Shown here: in pieces, positions 48,603 to 60,300 of the stretch | How the letters are laid out: each line of letters opens with the position of its first letter | Position numbering within the stretch: the first letter of the stretch is position 1 | NCBI GenBank assembly: GCA_027559495.1 | Contig: JAMXSV010000018.1 | Location: forward strand, 1,297,715 to 1,361,714 | Source of the DNA: Aurifilum marmelostoma | Taxonomy: Eukaryota; Ascomycota; Sordariomycetes; Diaporthales; Cryphonectriaceae | Direction of reading: 5' to 3' | Length of the DNA: 64,000 bases | Notes under the pieces: generated by a model | What the model was told of the DNA's origin: nothing | Database searches by the model: none | What the model saw: the letters and a program-made list of their open reading frames with translations, nothing else | Program-made: the position numbers and the translations under genes

Positions 48603-51600
48603 TTTTAATAACTCTTATTTAAGAACAGTTCAGTATACTCTGCCTTAAGCAATACAGAAATATAATAGCTCTAGGAACTCTATCCTCTTCTAGCAATAGG
48701 GCTGCTACTACTAACGAACTAATAAACTAAATATAGCTTCTTATATAGCGCATTAATAAACTGCGCATCTATTAGCAATAGCAGGAAGCTATAATTTAGT
48801 CCTAGCAAGCTTAACTCCTTACTTAAAGGCAAACTAGCAACTCTAATGCTATAGCAGCTATTAAAAACTATAAAATAAATAAACTTATTATATTTAATAG
48901 AAACTAAAAGATGCTTTAAGGATTTCTTACTTAGTGCAAGGCGTACTTCTTGCACTATGCCTCTTAGTTTACTATAGAATTAGAAAAAACTATCTTCGCA
49001 GGAACTTGCCTTAAGAATAACGCTCTTATTTAGTACAAGCCCTCTCTTAGGGACTACTTAGAGAATATTACTTGCTCTAGCCTTAGGAAAAACACTACTA
49101 AAGAAATATTTTAGTTCTTTAGCAGATTCAAAAAAGGTTCTTAGGGAAACCTTTAGAGACCCTAATAAGAAAAGGACTATAGCCTAATAACTTATAGCCC
49201 TGCAATAAGTTAAATTAGCCTCTGCATATATAGTTCGATTTAAATAACTTGCAGTATAACTCCTATAGAAAGATAAAAACCTTATAAAGCACTATTACTA
49301 AGGACTTAAGAATAAGGTTAAAGACGAAATTTCTAAGCAGGATTAGCTAGAGAACTTTACTATATTCTCTAATATAGCAATCTGCATTAACAACCGCCTC
49401 TACAAACGACGCATAGAAAGGAAGAAAGGAAACCTATTATAGAAGTTCTAAGCTAATATAAGCAAAAAGGTATAGAATTAAGGAAATCAACCCAAGCACT
49501 AGAGCATAGCTTATAATAGCAATATATATACTAGCCCTATAGAGCTTAATATTATAAATTAATATAGCAAATATTTAGCATAAAATAATAATTAGAGATG
49601 CTATAATTATAGAAAACTAGAATACTTTATATAAGATTATTAATAATTATAAAAGAAGCAATAGCAACTTATCTAGGAAGAACAATAGCTTAATATTGCC
49701 ACCTAATAGGAACCTAATTAGCTAAACAAAAACATTCTAATAAAGCAAGTAATAGACTCTATTAATTATAATTCCCTTAGTTGGACTGCGTATTATAATA
49801 ATAGTTGCGTATTATATCTTTTGGAAAAAGAAGGTTTAGAATAGTTTCTCTAGAAATCTACAGAACAACAGCAGCTCGCTATAGGAAGCAAGGCTTCTAC
49901 CAAAGATAAATAATTAGATTATTCTACTAACCCTATAGATTAGGGATCCAAAGAAGGACAGAACCAAGATACTATATTATCTCTAGCCTACAATAGGCGC
50001 AATAACAACTTAGAAAATACAGACTTTACTCTAGCACTAATAAAAGAAAATATAATAAAGATACTTACCCTTAAAGAAGAAATACTCCAGAATAGATAGC
50101 TAGATAACCTACCTAAACCTATTATGCAACGATATATAGATAAGTTAGGAGAATTAGCATTAACTAGCCTATATAGCAGCATTAGTTTTTATAATCTAAA
50201 CGCTAAGAAATAAACTAAGCATTTTATATATAGAATTCCCCTAAAGGAACTCTTCTAAAGCATTCTAATTTAGAACTACAAAGCAGAAAGAACAAAGGAT
50301 CCTAGGATCAATGCATTCCACCTTAGATACTACTAATTAGCATAGATCTTATATATCTACTATAGCTATTAAATTTACTTTAAAGAAAAAGTCAAATATA
50401 GATAATTTCTAATTAGAGAAAAAGGATAAATTATCTAAGCGCATAAAGAATCCGAACTTCGGTTTAGGGAAGTACTAGATAAGAAGCATAATAATGCTTT
50501 TATCGGACTACTAAAAGATTGCTTAAAGCCTTATATAGAAAGGAAATGCAAATAGTAGCAATGCTTAGTAGAAAAATGCACTATTTATATATAAAACAAA
50601 GCATACGCCTAGCATATATAATAGCATAGCAGGAAGCATTACAAGCATGCACAACAATAAGCCAGAGCATTAGCCCAGCAAGCAGCCAGAAGAACCCCAA
50701 AAGGACAGGATCGCCTATAATGGGACTATAGATAATTGGACTAAGATAGTTCTTATATAAAGCCTCTAGAACGAACTACGCTTATATTATTATTAATGCA
50801 TATATCTATAAAGAAAGATATAATGCCCTATTAGATAGTAGCATATAAGGAAATTATATATTCCTAAATATTATTAATATAGCAAAGATATTATAGCAGC
50901 AGAAGAAGAAGCTCTATATACTTAATACTATAGAAGAAAAGCTAATTGCATATAATCTAGATATAGTCAATAAGGAGACTAATTATCTACCTATATAGAT
51001 ATAAGGATATACAACTAAGATTTCTTTTAATATTATAGATATAGCATATTATAATATAATATTAGGACTTCTATAGCTTAAGGAGCATAATCCTTAAATT
51101 AATTAGACTATTAGCTAAATCTCTTAGGAATAAGCTATACCTAATAGGATAGTTGCAATTAAAGGTGCAGGACAAGACTTAGTTACTAAGGATAGCTAAG
51201 AGAGGCGCTTAAACGAGAACTTAATATATACCTCCAAATTAGCAGGGACTAATAGCTTATAGAGAAAGATTACAAGCGCCTTAAATCTACAGAAGGAAGT
51301 TAGGCACAAATCGGATTTATAAGTAAGCAGAAACTAGTTAGAAAGACTCAATCTAGTATAGAGCAATAATAATAGGCAGCAATTACAGAAATAAAAGCTA
51401 TAGCCTTAGAAACTCGGTCTAGCCTAAAGCAGCTAGGATAGGCTAAAGAAATAGATAAACTAAGAATTATAAAGAATTAGACAAAGCTAATTAGAATATA
51501 ATATTTTTGCAATATCGCCTAGGAATGCTTAATAGTACCTCCTATTCCTATAAGCAGTAATGATAGAAGAAGAACTCCTACTAATATTCGATAGTATACT

Positions 51601-54500
51601 ATAAGAGTACTACGAATTTACTAAATTATTCTTAGGAAAGTATAAGGGATTGCTTCCTGCTAGAACCTAATTCGACTACAAAATATCCCTTAAGGAAGGA
51701 ACAAAATCAAAGTTTTTCCCTATTTACAGACTAGATAAAGCAAGGCTCAAGGCACTTAGGGAGTACCTAGATGAAAATCTTAAAAGAGGATATATTAGAG
51801 AATTACACTCTCTAGCAGAATACCTAATCCTCTTCATACTAAAAAAAAACAGCAAACTTAAACTATATATAGACTTTAGATAACTTAATAATATAACAAT
51901 TAAGGATTATTATCTACTGCTAAGAAGCAACAAATTATAAGATAGAATGCAAGGCGCATAATAGTTTACTGCACTTAATCTTAAAGAAGAATACTATTAT
52001 ATACAAATTGCAAAGAGATATAAATAAAAAACAGCTTTTAGAACTTACTATAAATATTACGAATATTATATTATACTATTTAGATTAACTAACGCACTAG
52101 CTATATTCTAACGCATAGTTAATTATATCCTTTATAAATTCCTTAATATCTTTATTATTGCCTACCTAGATAATATCCTTATTTACTTAAAGGACCTTAA
52201 GATATACAAATAATATATGCGAATTATACTATAGATGCTGCAAGATGCTAAAATGCTAGTAGAACTTACTAAATATTATTTTTATACTTAGAAAGTAGAT
52301 TACCTTAGGTATACTCTCGAACTAAGCGCAATTTATATGCAGAAAGATAAAATTAAAGCAATTAAGGATTAGCCTGCACCTAGAAATCTTACAGATATTC
52401 GAGTATTTCTTAGATATATTAATTTTTATAGATAGTTTATTAAGAATTATAGTAAGAAAATTAAGCCCCTTATAGAACTTACTAAAAAAGAAATGCTATT
52501 TTATTAGGCAGAAGGATAATAGCAAGTATTTAATAAAATTAAGGATCTTATATTAAAAGACCCGATTTGCGAAGAACTAAACCTTAGCAAGGAACTTAAA
52601 TTATATATAGATGCATTAGATTTTGCTATTAGAGCAGAACTTAACTAGCGCAATAAAAGAGGACAATTAAGACTAATCGCTAACTTTTTAAAGAAGCTTA
52701 ATAGACTAGAATTGCAGTATAAAATACTAAATAAGGAACTTATAGCTATTATAAAAGCATTTAAGGAATAGGAATAATATCTTATTAGCGCAAAATACTA
52801 GATTAAAGTATTCTCTAATTATAAAAATCTTACTATATTTACTATAATAAAGATACTTAATAGATAATAAGTAAGATAGGCAGAGTATCTATTATAGTTT
52901 AATCTTAAGATTATCTATATCTAAGAAAAGGAAAATATTAGAGCAAATGCTCTTAGCAGAAGATCCGATTATTAGAATAAGGTTATAAAAGAAGTCTAAG
53001 ATATCTTTATAATAGATAAGAAAGGAAATCTTATTAATGCATATAGGGAGCTAAATGCTACCCTTAGAATTAGTTGAATAAGCAAGGACCTAGAAAATAT
53101 AACTTTAGAGGAATAAGATTAGTATATCCGGAATATATATAGTGCCCTAGCATATAGATATTAGGGAGTTAGGGCAATCTTAGTATAGATTTTGAGATAC
53201 TAGAACCCGCTAGGCCTTAAGAAGAGAGTTAAGGACCTTTTATAGAATTGCGATAGTTGTAAGAAGAATAAGGCAGAAAGATATAAGCCTTACAGATTGC
53301 TTTACTCTCTATTAGTACTAAGTTTAGTTTAGCAATTAGCTAGCTTAGACTTTATTATTAAGCTACCTCTCTTATAAGAACCTTTAACTAAAGTGCAATA
53401 TAATAGTATTCTAGTAGTAGTTTGCAGACTAAGCAAGTATGCTTACTTTCTACTATATAAGGAAAGCAGTATAGCAGAAGACCTTATATATATATTTCTT
53501 AGAACGATTATAGCTAACTATAGCATGCTATAAGAAATTATCTTAGATAGGGATAGGAAGTTCGCATCGAACTTCTAGACCTTACTTATAAAGCAGCTTA
53601 GAGTAGCTTATAAGATATTAACTATATTCTATTTATAAATAGATAGATAGATAAAATATATAAATCAAATTTTAGAATAATATCTATATTATTATATTAA
53701 TTATAAATAAGATAATTAGATTAAATTATTGCTATTAGCGCAATTTGCATATAATAGCGCAGATATAAGTATAATAAAGGTATTGCTATTCTATATAATA
53801 TATAAGCATAATCCTATAGTATATTATAAAGCATTGCTAGGGGCAAATGCAGAAGCAGTAGATAAGAAAGCTTAAAGAATTCGGAAAATCTATAAAGAAC
53901 TATAGCAAGAACTTGCATTTATTAGGGAATAAATAATAAGATATGCAAATACTAAGAGGATTAAGGGACTAATCCTTAAGGAGAGAGATAAGATCTACCT
54001 TTTTTAACGAAATATTAAGATAAAGAGATCTAGTAATAAGCTTAATTATAAAAAGCTTAATCTATTTAAGATTTTGCGGAAAATCTTACTAGTTAACTAT
54101 AAACTTGCACTCCCCTATAGCATAAGAATATACCTAATTTTCTATATTTTACTACTCAAGCTAGCAGTATAGAATATAAAGATTAATAATAGCATCGAAG
54201 TTAAAGATAATAAATTAGAATATAAGATTAGAAAAATCTTTAAGTATAAAGAATAGAACAATATACTAGAATATCTAGTTAAATAGAAAGGCTACCCTTT
54301 AAGCAAAAATATATAGGAACTCCTAGAAAATATTATTAATGCACTAGAATAGCTTGCGCAATACTAGTCTAAGAAAGAATAGTTATAGCAATAATTAGTT
54401 AGCCTACAGAAATACTAGAAATGCAGCCTATTAGTCAAAACACCCTACTAGTTAACGAAATAAGCTACTAATTAAGGGAATACTAGTTAGGGACGGTACC

Positions 54501-54522
54501 AAAAAAAAAAAAAAAAAAAAAA
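54501..54522. repeat. Poly-A tract (A22) inside the Gypsy element
   Basis: An uninterrupted run of 22 A between the chromodomain region and the GC-richer island that begins at 54523. Confidence 0.95.
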
Positions 54523-54588
54523 GACGCACTAAGCCAGGCCAAGGGTCAGCGGCCAACCGAAGGTCCGGCTACGTTTTCCAGCCCATAT

Positions 54589-54990
54589 TTATCCAGGACA
54601 CTTAGGTCTAATAGGGTCTAACTAGCCCCCCCCTATAGGCTGGCTATTAGAGGGAGGGCCCTTAGGAGCTAAGGCCTCGGCGCCCTAGTTAGCCTCTTTA
54701 GCGGCTAGATGCTTAGCCTCAGCCTCTGCCTCCTTTGCCTCTAGGCGCTCTAACTCTCCTAGATTTGTTAAGCCCTGACGAATGGCCTAAGCTATCTTCT
54801 CTCTCTATATCTTCTTCTATTAGCAAAAACGCATTAACTTCAGCTTAAGGTCTTTAATTTCATCTTCTAACTTTTAATGCTAGGAGGAGATATTAAGAAG
54901 CTTAGAAGAGTTAGTCAGTTTAAGAATATCGCATTTAGAATATTAGCAGCGCATACACTTAGTACACTAGAAAGAATCCTTAGGGAATAC
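54589..54990 (-). pseudogene. Antisense open frame relic in the Gypsy 3' region: Cys-rich motif plus charged coiled coil
   Basis: Reading the minus strand from 54990 to the TAA at 54589-54591 gives 134 codons in one frame without any indel. Ten internal stops occur and all are TAG or TAA, none TGA, exactly what C-to-T changes of CAG/CAA (Gln) produce. With those positions taken as X, the frame shows a Cys cluster (C-x2-C-x2-C-x4-C), then a charged helix (KLEDEIKDLKLKL), then a Glu/Ala/Lys-rich coiled coil (LERLEAKEAEAEAKHLAAKEA) and a Pro/Gly-rich tail. From memory, similar Cys-plus-coiled-coil proteins are often annotated near fungal Gypsy elements. Its function is unknown; an accessory nucleic-acid-binding protein of the element is one guess. 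The frame may extend further upstream. Confidence 0.55.
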
Positions 54991-55232
54991 CTAATAAGAT
55001 TTTAAGCCCTAAGTATTATAGAAAGAATAAGGAATTATAATAATAGCTTTAGAAAGAATAATTAAATAAAAAAACTTTTTCTACTTTAATTTATTAAAAT
55101 AAGGATTAAAAGATTTTAGTTTTGCAATTCTATTCGATATCCTAATTAAGAAAGCATAATAATATAGCAAAATAATAGTAAAAAAATTTATAAGAAAATT
55201 ATTAGAGATAATAATTTATAAAAGGGAAATAA

Positions 55233-55763
55233 TATTATAATCTATTTAATATATAGATTATAATAAAGATTGCAATATAGCATTAAAGCTATAGGGAATA
55301 GATTATAAAGAGCTAGAAATTTAATACTCTAAGATAGAACTAGCATAATAAGATTATATAAGCTAAGATTAGGGTTATAAAGATTGCTTAGTTAAAGGAG
55401 TTAATATTAACTCTATTAACTAGTTAAAGAAATTAGTATCGACTTAGTTAATTAGTTAAAGGATTTAGTATTAACTTTAGCCTACCCCTGCTAGGAAGGA
55501 ACTAATACTACTAATAAAGAACTAAAGAATAGATTATATAAGAGATATATTTGCTATTATTAGATAGATTTAGTATATAGCTCTTTAGTTATTAATCTAA
55601 GTATTACTTCTAATATAAGTAATAGCTTTACTGCTAGTGATATACTGCAGAAGACTTTAGAAATTGTTTCTATATTCTTTGGATTATACTTTAATATCCT
55701 TCTTGCCTAACATAAACCCTTATATACTTGTTATATACCCTGGTTACAGCAGTGCTTATTATA
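55233..55763 (+). repeat. Right LTR of the Gypsy element
   Basis: 531 bp, the same length as the left LTR. It starts TATTATAATCTATTT where the left copy has TGTTATGACCCATCC; all differences in this stretch are C-to-T or G-to-A. Its last ~150 bases are less damaged than the left copy. Confidence 0.92.
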
Positions 55764-57051
55764 TCTAAAGAAAATACTATTAAATTTAACCCCTTAAAGC
55801 TGCAAGTTCTTTAAGTAACAAAGTTGCTCTATAGCCTTAAGCAATTGCTATAGCAATAGCAAAAGAAGCTAATTAGTAAACTTCTTAAGATAGGCTTTAT
55901 TTAGCTTTGCAGCAATATAGTAATTCTTATTAACTATTAACTAAAGGTTATTATTTGCAGCTATATTAATAATCTCCTTCTAATAGGCTCTAAATAAATA
56001 AGTATTAATCTTATTAAATAAGGCTTTTTAGAAAAGTTTAATATTAAAGATCTAGGCTAGGCAGCTTATTTCCTAGGGGTATCTATTACTAGAAATCGCA
56101 ATTAATGCTCTCTTAAGCTTGCTTAAAAGGCATATACTAAATAATTGCTTCTAAAAAGCAGCTATAAAGATATAAAATCCTTATCTATTCCTTTTATATT
56201 AGAATCTTTAGCTCTAGCTAAACTAAATAAATACTAGGCCTTGAATAGAGATATTATAATATATTAATTAGGCAATAGCTAATTAATATATTTAATAATC
56301 CAAATAAAGCCTAATCTTGCCTTTTTGCTATCTATAACCTTAAGATATAGTTATAATCTCTTAGCAGAGAATTAGGCTCTTCTTAAATATAGATTTTGCT
56401 ATTATTAAAGTATTAAAAGCCTTAGCCTTAAAGTTAGCAATAAGCAATAATAAATGCTATAAATATACTAGAATAATAAATATTTTAGCTATAAATTAGT
56501 AAGCTTAAAGAAGAAGCTTTCTATATCTATTTAGATAAATTTAGACTAAAAAGAAGATAAATCTATAAGCTATTTAATATATAATATAATTATATAAATA
56601 AAAAATAGCATAATAGCATAGTATTCTAAATAAATAAATTGCATAATAACTTTAATAATAGAGGCTAAATATTATGCTATCTATAAGGGAATATAGATAA
56701 GGCTCTAAATTAGAAATCTCCTTATTAAACTAAAAATTCTATTAGTCCTTATAGTTAAATGCAATATTTAAGGCGCTATCAAGCTAATAAAAAACCCTAA
56801 ATTCTATTAGCAAATAAGGCATATTCCCTTAGAAGAATACTTTATGCGCAATAAGATATTAGCAGAGCAAATTCTTATTAAATAGGTGCCTACTAAAGAT
56901 TAATTAGCTAATAGCCTAATAAAGCCTTTAAATAGCTATTGCTAGGCAGTAATGCTAAAAAAGATAAGGCTAGTATAGAATACTAACGGAAAAGTAATAA
57001 TGCTAGACTATCTAGCTAGATAATATAAAGAAATAGCACCTTATAGGAGTA

Positions 57052-57269
57052 TATTAATAAATAAGGTATAATCTTTATAATTGTTATAATTATTGCCCTC
57101 TCTAAATAATAAGGGCATTAGAGGGCGTTTAATATATATAGACTAAGGGATTTATTCCTTAACTAATTAAGGCCTTTTCATAATCGTTTAAAAATAAATA
57201 AACCTCCTCTTTAATCTCTAGATAGCCTAGATAGATGGAATCAAGCTTTATAGTCACTCTTTTATAACA
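57052..57269 (+). repeat. Right LTR of the Copia element
   Basis: 218 bp, the same length as the left LTR. The inner part is heavily AT-converted; the outer part (about 57200-57269) keeps more C and G. It ends in AACA and is followed by the duplicated ATTTG. Confidence 0.92.
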
Positions 57270-57343
57270 ATTTGACCACAATAGCAGTCCCATCTATTGC
57301 CCAATATCATTGACACTTGGACTAACACATGTGATCTGGATAG

Positions 57344-60300
57344 GCGAGATTGGCGCAGCAGTCAGTTACTCTTCTTTGTCTATTCCCGCTTGCTGGCCAC
57401 TTCCTACGCAGGGACGTTATTATAAGGTCTGCTACTAACTCTACGTGTCACAACACATAGTACGCGGCAGGACGAATCTCGGCCGAGGACGCAATCACGA
57501 CAGCCTACTTCCGTGGAAAGCTCGCCGCGTCACTACCAGGCAACGGAGCCATGTTGGCTTAGGACTTGGAGCCGATGACGTCTCACGAAAGTACTTGTCC
57601 GCTACAGGGGTACCATGGGGCTCTGGGCGTGTTGTTGTTGCATGCCACAATTCCCCCAGTGCCGTAACCTTGAGTGGTGACGCGGATGCCATTGAGGCCT
57701 TGAGACTGTTGCTGGAAGTCGACAAGGTCTTCACACGTCTCGTCACGACGGATGGGAGGGCATACCATTCCTACCACATGCAAGGGGTCGCAACTGAATA
57801 CGCGGAACACTTGAGAGTGTGTTCAACTACAAGTTTTGGTCACCTGAAGTCGAAGCTCCCAATGTTCTCTACAGTTCACACAGGTATCGTCACGGATGAT
57901 CGTATTGCTGGGTCATACTGGGTAGACAATTTGGTCAACCCCGTTTTATTCGAGCAAGGCGTTAGCTGTATGCTGCGACAAATGCCCGAAGTCAACCTTC
58001 TGGTTGAAATTGGACCTCATTCGGCGCTGTCCGGACCACTTCGACAAATTCTGCAGGCCGCCGACAAGGCTGTTGATGTGGACTACATCCCCACTCTCGA
58101 ACGAGGGGAGCACGACGGGGAGCGGATACTCAGCGTAGCAGGTCATCTCTGGGCTCAAAATGGTCCTATAGATGTCGATGCAATGCTCGGAAGCATCAGT
58201 GCTTGAGATATAGATACAAGCGGTCGCGAGAAGGTTACGACAAAGGCGGCATCACTCTTGTTGGATCTACCTACATATCACTGGACATATTCGACTCCAT
58301 GTCGGACCGAACCGCGCATGAGCAAAGAACAACGCCAGATGCAGGAACCCCGTCATGATATTCTGGGTCGCCGAGTCCTGGGGACATCACCCTTGGAGCC
58401 TCTCTGGCGTAATGTACGTAAATTTGTTTTCCCAGGCGTCTTTGACTTTCTCCTATATTTTCTTACGTCGAAGCCCAAGCCCCTTGGCTGTTTCTGCTCC
58501 GCCGTCGTCTTGCTATTTCCTCAACTTCTTCGACCCACCTTTTGCTTTTCAAATCGCCGAGGCGTGGAGACCAGTGCTGTTCTCACATCAAGAGACTATT
58601 CGGATTCAGCTAGTGTCTGTTTAAAACCTGTGATAATGTTTTTCATGTCGGGGGTTTAGTTATCGTTTCCAAGATGTGATACACTCAAACTAACACGAAT
58701 TCCCACCAGATCCTGCGGCAGAAAGACCTACCCTGGCTATCCCACCACCGTCTAGGTGGCGAGGTCATGCTTCCTGGTGCTGGGTATCTCGCCCTAGCTA
58801 TTGAGGCTATCACGCAAATCAACCAACAAGAGAAGGACTGTGTTTGCATTGACAGCTACACAATACGAGATGTTGTATTCTTATCAGCTACCATATGCCC
58901 TCAAGCATGCGTTGGAGAAAAGCAAAGCACATTGATTGGCTTGATCGGCTCCGAGCTCTTGGGATTGATCTAGGTCCAGCTTTCCACCACATCGAAGACA
59001 TATACACGTCCACGACGCACGAGGCATACGCAGAGCTTTCTATCAGCAAGGCTAGTGGACTTCTCGAGGCCGAGTCTCGCTATCTGATGCACCCTTCGAT
59101 CATCGATTCTTGCATGCAGCCCTCTACAGCAACCATCTACCGTGGTGAGCTGGACGCTATGCGATGCGGGACGATACCCACACATATTGGGGAAGCGACC
59201 TTTTTCGTGCCCTCGGCGGAGCATCTCAGACAGCCCTGCAAATTATCTGTTCGGACCCCTCCGCCACTGGGTAGCCGTGCCTTCATGACGCACGCCTTAC
59301 TGCAAGGCTATGACGGCTCGATCCTATTACAATTTTCTGGGTTCCGACATGTCTACTACGGCGCAGCAGTGCCGCTCGCGATGCGAGGTCCGATGTATCA
59401 AGACCTTTATCTCCGCGAAAAATGGAATGTGGATGCCGACTTTCTGGAAGGATCCCCGGCTTCATCATTTTCCGAAGTGGTTGAGGTTTTTCTTCATAAA
59501 TATCAACGGGCCGCTCGGATTCTCTGTCTTGAACCCGAACTCATCTCAACTCTACTAAACGCGAGGCCGTGGCTGACCATAGCCGTGGCCGTCTTCTCTC
59601 CGAACGCTAAGGATGAGGTCATTGAGAAATATGGCGGAAATACAAGTCTGAGGATTTTGGACGAACCATTCTTCTCGTCCGCAGAGCTCGGTAATACAAC
59701 CTCTTCTGGGAGAGAGGAATACGACCTGATGGTTTCCTCAGCGGCCTCCTTTTTGGAGCGCGGGAAAGTGGACCCCTTCCTCGAGAAACTCTCTTCGACT
59801 GGACGACTCATCATACAAAGTGGCCATACCGCGACAGTCCTAACGGGATGTGTGAATGATCATACCCAGGCTCTAGCGGAACCCTTTGGAAGCATTCTTG
59901 CTGATGGAAGCATCTTGGCAAGGCGAACTGCCCGATGCTCTCATGGGGCCATCCCATCTTCTGTGGCCAAAATTGACCAGGACCATAATAAGGTCGTGAG
60001 CAAGTCCGTGCTCCTTGTCACGCAGAACGAGTCAAATACTTCGCTTATCCATCGTGCGGTGAATCACAGACTAGCAGCTACAGGATGGAGCGTTCGTTGC
60101 AAGGTCCTCGTCGATCTCGATCTCGTCTGCCAGCCTCACGAACAGGTTGTGATACTGGATGACGATCCTACGAGCGGGGCAATTCTTGCTCATGTCGACG
60201 AAGGGTATTTGCACAGCATCATCAGTCTAACGGAGTCCGCCTCATCCATCGTATGGGTGACTTGCGGGGGGCCTCCTCACGGGCGATAGACCAGAGTATA

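Larger units (their letters stand above)
48072..55763 (+). mobile_element. Nested Ty3/Gypsy LTR retrotransposon (chromovirus), RIP-damaged
   Basis: A 7,692-bp element with 531-bp LTRs (48072-48602 and 55233-55763), flanked by the 5-bp duplication TCTAA (48067-48071 and 55764-55768) and inserted into the Copia polymerase region. Plus-strand landmarks in order are a damaged gag/protease region, the reverse transcriptase (LYIDFRQLNNITIKDYY at about 51870, and AYLDNILIY near 52160 in place of YLDDILIY), RNase H, and an integrase core around 53330-53700 (LDFIIKLPL, VVCRLSKYAYF, ILDRDRKF). A chromodomain lies near 54215-54360 (LEYLVKxKGYPLS). The chromodomain places it among chromoviruses. Many TAA/TAG stops fit C-to-T changes. 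A poly-A tract (54501-54522) and an antisense open frame relic lie between the chromodomain and the right LTR. Confidence 0.93.
44426..57269 (+). mobile_element. Ty1/Copia LTR retrotransposon, RIP-damaged, carrying a nested Gypsy element
   Basis: Two 218-bp LTRs (44426-44643 and 57052-57269) bound the element, and a 5-bp target duplication ATTTG flanks it at 44421-44425 and 57270-57274. The internal part reads on the plus strand as a badly damaged Copia polyprotein. Reverse-transcriptase landmarks are visible around 47880-48060 (the I-x-Q-I-N-I-I-A-A-F-L-N region, equivalent to the usual MDVKTAFLNG) and after the nested insert at about 55790-56900. There the catalytic YVDD is represented by YINN, a double G-to-A change. 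Differences between the LTRs are transitions, the signature of RIP. A Gypsy element interrupts the polymerase at 48072-55763. It is inserted in the same orientation as the PKS gene and cannot be active. Confidence 0.93.

Noticed and set aside
44644..57051. Apparent direct repeats and palindromes in the AT-rich block that might suggest a CRISPR-like or satellite array
   Set aside because: They are explained by RIP-driven AT enrichment and the two pairs of LTRs; spacing is irregular and no array structure exists.
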